A stretch of DNA of 64,000 nt, taken from assembly GCF_040183065.1 (NCBI RefSeq), contig NC_091124.1, positions 61,574,501 through 61,638,500 on the forward strand, read 5' to 3'. The DNA is from Periplaneta americana (lineage: Eukaryota; Arthropoda; Insecta; Blattodea; Blattidae). A model generated the notes under the pieces. It did not search any database. It worked only from the letters and a program-made list of their open reading frames with translations, and was not told the DNA's origin. The first letter of the stretch is position 1. Each line of letters opens with the position of its first letter. The position numbers were made by a program, and so were the translations under genes. Of the stretch, positions 11,183 to 23,124 are shown piece after piece.

Positions 11183-12470
11183 GTATTCGTGTCTATGTCT
11201 TTCATTAATAAAGTAAACTGTATAGAAATGTTATTTATTTTAGCTTTTGAAGAAATTTTAAACTTAAGATTGGAACTAATAGATATCATTATTATTTATT
11301 AAATTCTGTATTGTCTGTCTTTTTATAATTTTCTTAAAGATAAATGAAATGCAAAATTGTTTCTATAGTCGAAATAAAGAAAGAAATAAAGGCTTGCGAA
11401 TCTAGAGTTTTTATGGTTGATAAAAATGTCCTCCAATAGTAGTTTCATAGCTTCACTACATGTTTCAGGATTATTTTGAATAAAAAGTTCCAAATCAATA
11501 TGGCTCTAAATTCCAATGATTTCAGCAGTGGGATTCAGTGTTTATCACGTTATACTTTGATTTAGAAAATACCCCTTAACAGTATGTAGCCTTGCCTTAA
11601 AAGTGTAATTCACTAAATTTTGAAAAGAATGTGCTCACATTGCTCAGGTACATTACAGAGATGTATTTATACAAGGTGAATCTAAATTCACACTTTGAAC
11701 AAAATATGCAGTAATTTGTTTTTGTTAGATATTATGCAATAACATCCATATGTTAATTTTTTGATTTTATACAATTCTACAATATTAATTAGATTTTTTG
11801 TTAACTAAGTATGGGTTGTTAAATAATAAATTATAATTGTATTACAAGTAAAGTTAAATATTTTAAATAAAAACAATTGGTTTCTCACCATTGCGGTTTC
11901 ATATCTCTAATTGTTTAATTCCGGGTCCTCCACAACTCCTGAAAGTTTGTCAGTTGAAATTAGGTTCACCCTGTCTAGCTATTTGAGCATGTTGCTCATT
12001 TGTTTACTGATTCTTGCATTTAGTATGTCCTTAATTACAGATAGTAAATAATAAATAGTGGCTACGTTTTTTTCTAATAAAGCATAATTATGCAGATTTT
12101 ATGCTTGGTGTATGGTTCTTGTGATATGACTGGAAAGATAAGAGTCGAAGAATATCAGATGCGTTTTCTTAATCATAGAATCCCAGATAATCGTGTTTTC
12201 ATTAATGTTTATCAATGAATCAGAGAAATTGGTATAGTTCCTCAGCCATAGACCACAGCTTCTCAATGATTTGGAAGATGGGATCTTGGAAAGTGCAGAC
12301 TGCAGTTCAGTCACAAGTAATTATCCGAAAAGCTATTGTTAATTTATTGTAACTTGACTAATGAAACAATTCTCCACAGAGATGGCATCACATACACAAA
12401 CTCACAAGTGTGATTTTATGATACATTTGCATCCCAAGAAACACATTTCTAAACCTGGTTCTCAACGAAT
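11183..12470. other. Probable intron; no exon recognised
   Basis: Begins with the GT donor of the SMYD exon. AT-rich with no further SET or zinc-binding motif on the + strand. The next insertion is the LINE at 12484. Confidence 0.5.
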
Positions 12471-12483
12471 TTTCTGTATAGTA

Positions 12484-13827
12484 AAGATAAAGATAAAGAT
12501 AACCTATTGTGTCCCATGAAGGGCAAAGGCCTCCTTAAATAAGGGAAAGCTCTATTTGTCTAACGTGATGAGCTAGTTCACGTTAGACGTGATATTTAAG
12601 TCTAAGAACTTGAATTCCCTTAACAATGATTCTCTCACTGCCTTTCACAACTTCTTGTCTGTGTACAAATGTCTCTCGAGTAGTTTCCACTTTCTTCTGT
12701 CTCTTGCCTCTCTGGACCATTGTTGACCTGCCTGTTCTCTGAAGAAGTTTGTCCATCTGCGCCGAGGTCTGCCCTAAAGTCTCCTTCCTATATGGGGGTC
12801 CCACGGTAGCTCGGTATGTCCATCTGTCGCCTGGTAGCCTGGCCACATGTCCACCCCATTTCCATTTGAATGTAATGGCTGCATGTGTGATGTCCTGCGT
12901 ATCTGCTATTTGGTACAGTGTCGCATTTGGGATTTTCTCTTTCAGTGATACGCCCATAATTTTGCGCATCATTTTCCTTTGACACGTTTGTAGTCTGGTC
13001 CTGTGTTTCCCTGTTAGCGACCATGTTTGGCACCCATAAAGTAATATAGGATAAACACAGGTCTCCAGTGCCTGTATTTTAGTTTTTCTGCTTAAGGTTT
13101 TGTCAAGCAGAATGAATTTAAGGGCCCAAAATGCCTTCCAGGACAGGGAGATCCTTCTATTTATTTCCTTTTCTATTCTGTCCTTGAAAGAGATTAGTTG
13201 TCCCAGATAAGTGTATTCATCCACGTATTGAAGTGGTTGTCCATCCACTGATATTGGGATTTTTAGTCCGTTTGACATTACCTGCGTTTTTAGCATGTTC
13301 ATTTTCAGACCTGCTGCTTTGCTGTATAAGCACAATTGTTGTAACATCAACTGTAATTCTTGTGGTGATTTCGCAAACAGGACCACGTCATCAGCAAATC
13401 GCAGATTTGTTAGTCAGCTTCCGTTTAAATTAATTGCATGGTTTTTGCTCCAGTTTACTTTGCGAAATATGTCTTCCAATACGCACATGAACAGTTTGGG
13501 GGAGATCAGATCGCCCTGACATACTCCTCTCTCCAATCGGAATGGTTGGCCTTCCCTTTCTGTCCTCACTTTCGCGAAACTGTTGCTGTAGATTTCTTGT
13601 AGTATGTGAATATACTTGGCTTCTATCCCCTGTGTGTCCAGTACCTGCAATATGTTTATATGTTCAACGGAGTCGAATGCCTTGCTATAATCTAAAAAGG
13701 CGAGGTACAGAGTCAGATGAAATTCCCCCACTTTCTCCATCAATTGGTTTATAGCTTGTAGATGGTCGATCGTACAGAGTCCAGTGCGGAAGCCCGCTTG
13801 TTCAGGTGGTTGGTTTTCATCGAGAGG
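12484..13827 (-). mobile_element. 5'-truncated LINE of a second type, 13-bp TSD
   Basis: TTTCTGTATAGTA occurs at 12471-12483 and at 13828-13840. The enclosed minus-strand unit is the 3' half of a non-LTR retrotransposon. Its 3' end reads, on the minus strand, ...GGTTATCTTTATCTTTATC, a hexamer-type tail. This family differs from the LINE at 3251 in both protein and tail. Confidence 0.9.
12583..13827 (-). pseudogene. LINE reverse transcriptase, C-terminal half
   Basis: Read from the right: PEQAGFRTGLCTIDH, FLDYSKAFDSVEH (catalytic Asp), GVCQGDLISPKLF, then after a frameshift near 13390-13415 the region that should hold the F/YADD box, then LKMNMLKTQVM, YTYLGQLIS, YGCQTWSLT and WKWGGHVARL. The ADD motif itself falls at the break. 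The EN domain and RT N-terminus are absent because of 5' truncation. Confidence 0.85.
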
Positions 13828-13840
13828 TTTCTGTATAGTA

Positions 13841-16319
13841 TGATAGGAGAAATCTTTTCATCAGACCATTCATGTTTGAGGACTGGTTGACTTATCAATG
13901 TTATTTGCACTTCCTTCAGGAAGAATCGCCATTGACGTTGGGGACTTTCAACTTCCTATGTGTTGCAACAAGGCTGTTTTATTTTATGGATTGTAATTTA
14001 TAAATTTAATATTCTGATTAGTACAAAATGTATCTTGATTTTAACATAAACATCATCAGGGATATAATGTACTCAAAAGGTAAGGTCAAGATTCCTAAAT
14101 TCTGGAAAAAATTTTTACATTATATCCTTTTATGCACACCTGTTATTCTTACGGCTTTCTTTTGTAAAACAAAAATATGTTTAGGTTCAGATGAATTAGC
14201 CCAGAATATTAATCCATATTTCATTATAGAATCGAATTAAGTTATATAAAGTATGCCATTTTAAGGGTGTTTATACAGCCAAGATAAGGATGCATAACAG
14301 GCAGAACTCAATTTCAGACTAGGCCACTAATATAGCTATTCTATACTATCTATTTTCCAGTTCAAGTTATTATCTAATTCCAAACCAAGAAACTTTATGC
14401 TTACAGATTTTCTGAAATCATTTCCATTTATTCTATTTAATCTAATATTGTAGGAAAACTGAGCACTATTATATGTACCGGTACTAAATTTGATTAGTCT
14501 ACATAGATTTTATCAACATTGTGTTAATTTATTTGCATTAAATCAATCATTAATTAGATTTAACAATAAATTAGAAGTGTTTATAAAGTCATCACATTGT
14601 TTACTTGAGATATTTACACTTGTATCGCCTGTAAAAATAAGATTATAGTTGAAGCTGAATCGTTAATATAAACTAGAAATAATATTATACCTAAACTTGA
14701 TTTCTGAATAAATCTCAATACTTCTACATTCTGAGAGAGCAGCTTGATGATTATTCGATATATTTATTTCTATTTGATAAGTAAAATGTAAAACTACCAG
14801 TACCGGTATCTACTGAAAATCTTATCTTCAGTACCTACCATAAAACTTATCAATATATTGTGATCTACTGGTACATAGTCAAAAGTTTTAGCCTAAACAC
14901 AAAATATTTCTCCAACATGTGTGTGTAAAGGCCGCTAATAAGAAACATTTTTATAAAAATTGCTGCTTATGAGATCTTTCAACTGTAAGAAAATAATGAA
15001 AGTACTTTACCTCAGAGTAATTCTCACATTGGAAGTTCTTAAAAAATAAATAAGAAAGTAGTCAAAGTACTGTTAGAAAGATACATTATATCAAATATTA
15101 CATGCTTCACTGAACCCAACATTTCTGCTTTGCAGAAGGAAATTGAAAATAATTTCCTGAAAACAATTTTTATTTCAAAATGATTAAAGTCCTTCATGTT
15201 CTATATATTTTTTAAACCTTGTTTTAGTACAGTTGTTTCAATGTCGACAACCCAACACAAAACAAATTTATAGAACATACACCTTGGATAACAGGAACTA
15301 ATCACTCTTAGTAAGTTACTGACATGTCTCACTTAACAATGTCATTGGGAACATTTTGGCTCCTAAACACTGACATCTCTGTCAGATTCTGTATCAATAT
15401 TTCCCAGAAAAAAAGCCAGAATTGTCAACAGTACTAACTCCGGAAGCTGATAGTAGAGATCCAGTATAGGATAGCGTATATTATCACCGCACTCTCATGG
15501 TTTTACATTTGGCAGGTCTTTGAGCAGCCTCATGCATAACATTTGGCAGGTCTTTGAAATTTAATTGTATAATTGTTTTCAATTTCTTATGTCGCCGCTC
15601 CAATCACTCGCCTCAATTTCAATATTGCAACCAATAAGCTGCTTCCATTATTAAATGACACCTACTTGTCTAATCCACGTGGACTAAAACCGAGGTTGCA
15701 GTGTCTTGTGCTGAGGACGAACATTAAGGTATGTGATTAAAAATTATTATTAAAGAATTATTATTAAGAGTTAAGAATGTCAATGTACTCGTATATGAAA
15801 TAATAATTATAATTATAATAATAGCCATTTAACAATATAACAAACTAGTGTTTATTCTTATTGAGGAAATAGACATGACAACATGACGCTTAGAGTGAAA
15901 CCTACAGAGTAACAATCGGTCGGCAAAATTATGTTTTAAAAGCACACCGCATGTTATTGTATGATGCCGACATGTTAAGCATCATGTTAAGATATGCGTG
16001 CTTGCATTTTGCTGAATCCGTTGACCAGAAGACCTGTCACCACATACTTCACGACTCAACAAGGTGCCATCTATCCAAGGGAGCTACACTCTATGGTCCG
16101 CAATAGTCCACGCCTCTACAGCTCCCTGGGATCTGCTCTTCGAGCAGCGATAGAAAATGAAGTTGTAATGATACGATGAAGGGCTGACGTGAAATAGATA
16201 GGGTATAAGCGTATCCCCCTTATAAATTAACTACCATTCATTATTTCTCATCGAGTAACATCCATTTCTAACTGGAGCCGAGGTTTGTGTCTGAAATGAG
16301 GCTTGAATTTTTGCTAGGC
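13841..16319. other. No gene seen
   Basis: Contains a short direct repeat (ACATTTGGCAGGTCTTTGA near 15506 and 15540). A 61-codon frame at 15994-16179 has no recognisable motif. No splice-bounded conserved exon noticed. Confidence 0.5.
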
Positions 16320-16525
16320 AGACATGCAACAGGATTTTCTAATTTCTTAAAAAAAATGTTTAATTCGTGTGTACGCACGTATTTCTATCAATAGTTTCAA
16401 GTTCACATCCGGAGAAATATGTGTTTGATAGTGTAAATCGTAAAAAGTGGAAAAATCGTCGTTTCTCGAGCTAGAAAGGCATTTTTACATAAACGTTAAT
16501 AAAATCTACAAATTCCAACAGACCA
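16320..16525. repeat. Second copy of the 7-kb dispersed repeat
   Basis: Shares TTTAATTCGTGTGTACGCAC-like and GTTTCTCGAGCTAGAAAGG-like blocks and ACGTTAATAAAATCTA with 7060-7275 in the same orientation. Confidence 0.6.
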
Positions 16526-16844
16526 TCTCAATATCACCAATCTCATCGACTCTAAATAGTCTAGTAGTTGATACAGCGTAGATAAATAATCTTCGGCAAT
16601 AGTAAACTTCAGCGTTCCCTGCTTAGGTCGTTCTTGCACGCATTAAAGTACAACGGGATTCAAAAGCACTGCCATAATAAAAGAAGGCTGATGGCTTTAT
16701 GTATGCAATTGACGGCATAGTTTACGAAGGCGACACTAGAGTGGCATAAAAAGTGCAATTATATTGTCTATGAATATATTTACACAATGAACATCTATCA
16801 CTTTAACCTCTCTTTAAAATGTCAGTCGACGGTTCGAACCCCGA

Positions 16845-17130
16845 ACCCCATGAATATGTAGTGCCCAAGTCGATTCCAATAATAATTGTTCAACATCCTT
16901 GTTCTTTTCATCTTTCGCGCATAATGCACCACCAAAGAGGCACACAATTCCAAGTATTACTCTTAATCGCATATTTCTTAATCTGAAAATGAAATAAAGA
17001 TCCTTGCCACATTTCATTTCTAATATTCTAGACTGAAGCTATGTCAATTTATTGGCAAAGTAATTTATATGTACCACAAAGAAATTATAAATATCTTTAA
17101 CACCATAAATTTATAATTTAAGAACTTACC
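16845..17130 (-). pseudogene. BiP/GRP78 (ER Hsp70) 5' gene fragment
   Basis: On the minus strand a leader exon ends at 17130 with CTAG/GTAAGT. An intron runs to a strong acceptor (TTTATTTCATTTTCAG), and the coding exon starts at 16982 with ATG at 16972. It encodes MRLRVILGIVCLFGGALCA, a classic signal peptide, then KDEKNKDV. After a 1-nt shift it continues as TIIIGIDLGTTYS, the phosphate-binding loop 1 of Hsp70 ATPases in the form seen in BiP. Homology stops about 16848. A 1-nt deletion and the truncation make it non-functional. Retention of the intron shows it arose by DNA duplication rather than as a processed retrocopy. Confidence 0.75.
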
Positions 17131-17831
17131 TAGATTGATCCAAATTCCAACTTCCTTCCAAATCGACTGGAACAGGAAGGTTTCCGAAGCCTAGAGGTGG
17201 GGAAAAAATAACTTAAGTTGTTTGGAACTGTTCCAAAAAGTAACAGCACCTTGGAATACTATGTTCCAAAATAACAGTGTTGCTCTGAGCTATACTTGGC
17301 TATAAAAATACTTGCGGTTATAAATACTCATTTCACTTTGGAACTACATTATGACAACGCCTGTTCCGCAGAAAGGAACATGTTTGGTACTATTGAAAGC
17401 AGTGACGCCAATGTTTGGAAAACAGTGGGTGGGCTCAAACATTTCGATGGCTCAGAACGAGACTGTTACAACTCAAAAATAGACATTTTTCAGTAGAGCC
17501 ATTTAAAGTTTTCCATTGTAGATGGTAAATCAGAGAATCATGGCACAACAATGAAAATTGGTATATATAATCATTATTGTTATAGAAGTTTATTGAAATA
17601 TTAATTTTGTCGTTATTTGTTTTATGTAACTTGTATATGATATTTTTTTGAGTTGTAACAGTTTCGCATTAAAATAGTGTGACAAAATTACTCAGATATA
17701 ACAGTATTCCATAATATATTATTACTTGCAACAGGTTTTTCCTTACATCACTCTGTAATAAATTTAGATAATATAATGGAAAAATATGTCAAATGTAGAT
17801 TTAGAAACAAAAAATGATATTGGTTGATATT

Positions 17832-17905
17832 GGGATGACTCCAACAATAAAAGAAATAAATTACACCAACCAGGATGACTACAACACTAATAAGAAATAA
17901 ATTGC
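17832..17905. repeat. Two-copy tandem repeat, about 40 bp
   Basis: GATGACTCCAACAATAAAAG... at 17834 is followed by GATGACTACAACACTAATAAG... at 17874, sharing AGAAATAAATT. Confidence 0.75.
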
Positions 17906-18467
17906 GTCATGTAGCCTAGTTGCCTCATGAGTGATGCCTTATTAGTGTAACTTAGGCCTATTAGATTCAAACCTGTCTTCGGACAGTCGACTAAACATCA
18001 ACATGTAGTGAGAAAAAACATGTTTGGTTGTTATTCAAATGTAGCATTATTTTCTTCAACACCATTGGAAACTTCCAAACTTTTACACAGATAAGTAAAT
18101 TTTCCCCCACATCTATCCCTGGAGGCGAAGAAAATACTGGCATTCGTATTGCTAGAGAAGACTTGCGCTTCCGTCTTTGTCGACTACTTATTTTTTCGAA
18201 TCATCTTGTTCATAGGAGTGCTTATAGAAGATGGCGAAAGGATCCTGTTTTCTGACCTCCACGATTTTCATAGTAGACTAGTTTATATTATCACCATTTT
18301 TATTTCTGGAAAAATTATTTCCCATTTTTTTGTGTTAACTCTGTCAAATCTAAGATATCTGGTGTATCTTGTTCCTTGACTTTGTATGTATTGCCTTTTT
18401 TCTTGGGCAATTTAAGTACTGGTACCCATTGTGTTAGCAGTAATATAAGTCCTCCTTTAATAACTCT

Positions 18468-18519
18468 CTATGCATTCTACTGTTGAAGGGGGGGGGGCCT
18501 TCAACAGTAGAATGCATAG
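18468..18519. repeat. 22-bp perfect hairpin with an all-G loop
   Basis: CTATGCATTCTACTGTTGAAGG at 18468-18489 and its exact complement at 18498-18519 flank eight G residues. Confidence 0.95.
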
Positions 18520-19053
18520 TCATTCTCATTCTAAGTATGACTTGTGACTAAAAATTTCTGTGTTATGACATGAACACAGGTTAGTTACGCAATACAGAAA
18601 TAATGAGGCAATGAATTTGTTCTTGTTTTCTGAAAACATAATTACCTGGTTTGTTACTGGGTTGGGCAAAGAAATAAGAAATTATAGAGGCATGTGCCAA
18701 TCTCTTTTGAACCTCTTTTGGCCAAGCCCTCATGCCAAAAATAACAATGGTCCTGGCTGTTTACGATGTCATATATTATGAGATTGTAACAGGACAGTTT
18801 CCTTTATAATATTAAGAGAAACACTCATCACAAGGTGAAGGAAGAACTGCCTGAAGATCAAAGCAGCACATAACTTTGCTTGGATCCTGTTTTCTGATTC
18901 AATATCTTTAGTCTTTGTAGCCCTTCATGTTGCTTCTTCTTTTATATGTCTGTTATAACTTTCTTGCAGTTAATTTATCTGTTACTGTATTATTCTTGCA
19001 TGCACTATATACACAACAATAACCTATCTTAGAGATATAAAATGAAATATTAA

Positions 19054-19138
19054 CCCTCAACTGCTATCGCTTTTTAAATGTACATTACGATAGCTTTGCC
19101 ATATGGGTCTATATTGACCCATAGATACCAGTTGAGGG
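19054..19138. mobile_element. 85-bp piggyBac-like MITE (TTAA flanked)
   Basis: TTAA at 19050-19053 and 19139-19142 flank a unit that begins CCCTCAACTGCTAT and ends ATACCAGTTGAGGG. Ends starting CCC with TTAA duplication are characteristic of piggyBac. A subterminal GGGTCTATATTGACCC palindrome supports this. It sits inside the 17445-19593 element. Confidence 0.8.
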
Positions 19139-19650
19139 TTAAGTGAATTAAATACTGATATATAAGAACATTCACGATGATTAATTTTACAATACTACGT
19201 CGATGGTGAAGACAAAATTAATAATAACATTGTTCTTAAACAACATTGTGCTATCATTATTGTATGAACTTATCATCAGATATGCCAAATCTAAACTCGA
19301 AGCATAGATATTTTCAATGCGAAAGTGTTACAAGTCAAAATGCTTTTAGCAACAATGTTTGCAGTTGAGAATGGAAAACTGTTACAACGCAAAATATAAC
19401 ACTTTCCAATTGAGAAAAAGACTAAATAGCATAACTTTAATAAAACTGTTATATATGCATTTATGTCCCACTAGAAAATTTTTAGAGTTGTAACAATTTC
19501 ACATAGCATAGTTCTCAATTCAAGTGTTCAAATGATGGTAATAACTCAAAAAGTGAATTTTTTGAGTTGTAACAGTCTCGTTCTGAGCCATCGATTTGAC
19601 GAGCCTTCACAACACGACAAATTATTGGGTGGGCTCGGATTTCACGAGCG

Positions 19651-19658
19651 TATATAAG
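19651..19658 (+). promoter_or_regulatory. Possible TATA box
   Basis: TATATAAG just outside the right end of the TIR element, preceded by GGGCTCGGATTTCACGAGCG. No gene recognised downstream. Confidence 0.3.
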
Positions 19659-20271
19659 TTGGTGCCACTGTTTGAAAGCAGAATTAGGAATCCTTTCGTC
19701 GTACTGAAATAAATGCTGGCAACTAAAGTAAAAGATAAATAGTAAAGATACGAAGATAGTCTTTAAAAAATGTACGCATTATCTTGCAACTGATGTTAAT
19801 TAAGTATAGGATTCTATCAAATAACATAATGCCTGTATTATAGTAACTACATTGTGAATTTTATCAAGGGAGATGAAAATATATAGGTTGTGTTGTCCTT
19901 CCAGTCAAAATACTAACAACAATACTGCCTACCCGATAGTTCTGCGTAATTTTGAATGCGAGTGTCGAAATACAACTTTAATATTTTATTGCTATTAGTT
20001 TTTCACTGGATTTGAAACGGAATTGTGGCATACTGGTTTTATCTGTATTTAGTTTAAGTCCATTATGAGCCGTGCCCACTACCACGGCCGTTCACCTAGT
20101 ACGTCACTTCATCCGTCAGAGCGCTCTCAGATGTCACAGTATAGATAGCGCTATCAATCCTTTCATTTGTTCTTTCCAAATAATCCTATTGGCCAGTCCA
20201 TTATGTCTCACGAGGATAGAGGGGGAGAGAGTTTACCTGTTTTAACGGAGATATACAGAACGTCACTCGGG

Positions 20272-20395
20272 TTCCGGTACGCGGCAGATACACTTAACAA
20301 GACTTAGGCTCTCGTACGCGGCAGAAACATTTAACAAGACTTAGGATTTTTGTACGAGGCAGATATAGACAACGTCACTCGGGTTTGTGTGTGCT
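20272..20395. repeat. Three-copy tandem repeat, about 40 bp
   Basis: GTACGCGGCAGATACACTTA..., GTACGCGGCAGAAACATTTA... and GTACGAGGCAGATATAGAC... follow one another with AACAAGACTTAGG between. GTCACTCGGGTT flanks both sides (about 20262 and 20374). Embedded in a slightly GC-richer 1-kb stretch with no long frame, possibly a non-coding leader exon. Confidence 0.8.
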
Positions 20396-21061
20396 TGAGA
20401 TAGATCAGTGGAGTAGTTAAATTGCGTCGTGTGTATTTGGGATTGTAGTGGATCGCAGTTTGAAACATCGCTTGCTAGTGATACGTCTTGGGGGCAAGTT
20501 TTAGTATTTGCATCGAGTAATATGTTTGTGAGATATATGTGTTTGAGGTAAATTGTATTGGGAATTACGTAATGAGATTTGATTTGAAACGTGAGTTCAT
20601 GTTCCGAGACGGTTAGAGTGATAGAGAAGCGATTACAGTCTCACATATTGTTTTAGTGTTTTTCCTGCTCCATTTTGATTGTTGGTTTCCTTCGCCGCTA
20701 TTTTGTTATCATGTGCGTCGAGTTTTGTTGCTATTTAAGTGATCTTTGAGATTGGAATTATCGTCCGTTACTTATTACGTGTATCTGTCTCCATCCCTCT
20801 CTCTCTCCGTTGGGTATTCATTTTGTAAAGTGCAGAGATTTGTGTTAGTGCAATTTGCACAGTTTATGTGAGCAATATGTGCAATGGGTAATGTATAGTG
20901 ATCTGTCATGTGATGCCTTATGCTGGGTACAGTTTGTCTGTTATTGAGTCTACATGTATCTTTAGTTTGGTTAGTTAGATTGAGTGGTATCTATGGTCGA
21001 ATGGATCATGTATTAAGTTAATGTGCTGGCTGGGTGTTGTGTTCAGATTTATACTCAGATA

Positions 21062-21128
<67 letters not shown>

Positions 21129-22096
21129 GAGAGTGGTTCATGAACATATGGTTATTAGGTCATTCTCTGATTATCGAGAGACGGCCATATTGGACTGTTT
21201 TATCAATTATAAGTGTGTTGGCCCCAGCCTTGTGATACTTTCATGATTTACATATCCTGGCGATATCATTTCAGATTAGTTTGTCCTATTTTCATTCATC
21301 TATTTCATATTTATTGTTATTTCATTTTCCATTTATGTACATTGTTATTTATTATTGTTAATTATATTTGTTTTACAAATTCACACTATTCATTTCTAAA
21401 AGTCTTCCACTGCGCACACCCAATCCTTCCAATGTGCCATCCACCTGGCGAAGGCAGCCAATATAAGAAAGATAAAGAGGAGGAGTGGATGATCGTACCG
21501 CCGCCGCCCTCCTCCACGACAATTACTAGTGAACTATTTATTTCGATTGTCATTTGTTTTCGAAATAGGCCTACTTTTTATAAGCTCCAGCACATAGTCT
21601 TCTTCTATAAGCACTAAGCAAAGACACAAGAAGTGTCGTGAACACAAAAGGCTATGCTCGGAGGGATACAACTTGTCTCATTTCCTATTTAGCCTATTAC
21701 CCACTGTTTTACCAGTTCCCTTTTTTTTTTTTTTTTTTTTTTAAGGGAATCTGCAACAAAAGAAAAATACTGTAGTACACACAGTATGGCGGGCTTTGTT
21801 GCACATTTACGCATGAAAAAATGCTGCTAATTAACAAAACTATTGACTTAATTTAATAAAATTTAACTGAAATATGATACATCAGTTGTCTTTTTCTTTT
21901 GATATTGCAGTTATATGCAGAATGGACAGAAGGCATGTTTTTTCTGTTTTTTCTTAGCTCTATCTCTGTATACAAAACGTTGTAAGCAAACGAACCTTTA
22001 CAACGGTAGGCGCTTAGTTCATATCTGCCATGTTTCGCGGTGCACCACAAAGAACGCTCTACAGGACAACACGGCCGTTCTATATTCTCTGACAGA
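20396..22096. other. No gene seen; (AT)n and poly-T tracts
   Basis: Perfect (AT)n at about 21068-21124 and a T-run at about 21719-21742. Short frames only. Confidence 0.6.
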
Positions 22097-23015
22097 CTAC
22101 AGTATAATACAGTATATACAACAGTCCAATACGTAGTCACGCAACTTTAACAATTTTTTTTGCCAACATTCGCAACACTAGCGCCAAGCAGCAGGCAAGG
22201 CACTGGTCATAGGGTTGATACAGTCTCATTCAGCCACCACGTGCTTTAAAGGGATGTGAGATGTTATAACAACATTTTAATCATGCGTCGGAATAAAGGC
22301 AATGTGTGCAATGACGAAAATTGCAGTAACAACAAGTTTAAATCTCCGAATTTGTCGTTCTTCAGATTCCCTAAAGACCAAGAGAAAATCATAACTCAAT
22401 CATAACCAATAATCCACGTTGTAGGTAGCCTATGTATTGTGTTCTATAAAACATTTATTAGTTATCAGTTACCTATTTGTGTCAGGAAGGAGAGTTTAAA
22501 TAAAAATAAAGTAAATACCTGTAACAGTATATTATTTTTTTGCAGAGATCATATGCGTAAATGTGTAACCATTCCGATTTTGGATATATACGTAGCCTAT
22601 CTACAGTTTTTAATGCAAGTAATTCCATAATTTTTGTATTCGTGTTTCTTTCTTTATATTTTTCAAAAGTTGAATGTTATATAGCATTCAAGTAGGAATC
22701 ATGGTGTTAATTTTTCAAGAATTCATGGAGTATTGTAATCCTTTTGCAAAATATTCACTTCTAGAATAAATCCAGACTGTGTCGATTAATTTCTGATGTG
22801 TTGGTGTAGATTCATGTGGCAGACGTATGAAGTTCTCAAGAAATAAAAGAGCCTTTTTAAGTTTAATATAAAAAGCAATCTTTTCTGTAATAATTTGCAT
22901 GACTGTTATTGGTGTTGATTTTACATTCCCAGTGATTATTTGAGCCGTTCAGAGCAGAAGTGGTGTAAGTCAAAATTAGGTAATGAGGTTTAAAGTAAAA
23001 ATTCTACAAAATACA
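22097..23015 (+). mobile_element. Truncated copy of THAP-carrying element E2
   Basis: Homologous, in inverted orientation, to about 58085-58985 of element E2, with about 90 percent identity by eye, including the THAP exon. It stops in the middle of what is an 85-bp-armed palindrome in E2, so only one arm is present here. The following sequence (23033-23085) is a different repeat. Confidence 0.8.
22283..22405 (+). pseudogene. THAP zinc-finger N-terminal exon
   Basis: ATG at 22283 opens MRRNKGNVCNDENCSNN followed by SPNLSFFRFPKD. C-x4-C then F-F-R-F-P is the start of a THAP domain (sequence-specific DNA binding, P-element transposase N-terminus). The W and C-x2-H half is not in the same frame and must come from another exon. 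No clean GT donor follows KDQEK. The same exon is at 58702-58824 (-). Confidence 0.7.
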
Positions 23016-23124
23016 GCGCAAAGTAGCAATTAAAACGCAGCCTTACTAAGCAACATGTAGTAATGCAACAGGACCAACTATTTTTCAGTATAACTGTAAA
23101 TTTTGAGATGTTACTCTCAGCTCA

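Larger units (their letters stand above)
17445..19593. mobile_element. 2.15-kb element with 37-bp TIRs, superfamily unknown
   Basis: CGATGGCTCAGAACGAGACT and the following TGTTACAACTCAAAAA at 17445-17480 are reverse-complemented at 19559-19593. ATTT at 17441-17444 and 19594-19597 may be a 4-bp TSD. The TGTTACAACTCAAAA-like word recurs inside both subterminal regions (about 17650, 19325, 19380, 19485), like transposase-binding sites. No transposase was recognised, so it is probably non-autonomous. It contains a hairpin and a piggyBac-like MITE. Confidence 0.75.

Noticed and set aside
15994-16179. 61-codon frame MRACILLNPLTRRPVTTY...
   Set aside because: No motif, splice context or neighbouring exon supports it.
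17230-17275. GGAACAGTTCC palindrome upstream of the BiP fragment considered as a heat-shock or ER-stress element
   Set aside because: GAA and TTC spacing is 3 rather than 2, and no CCAAT-N9-CCACG was found.
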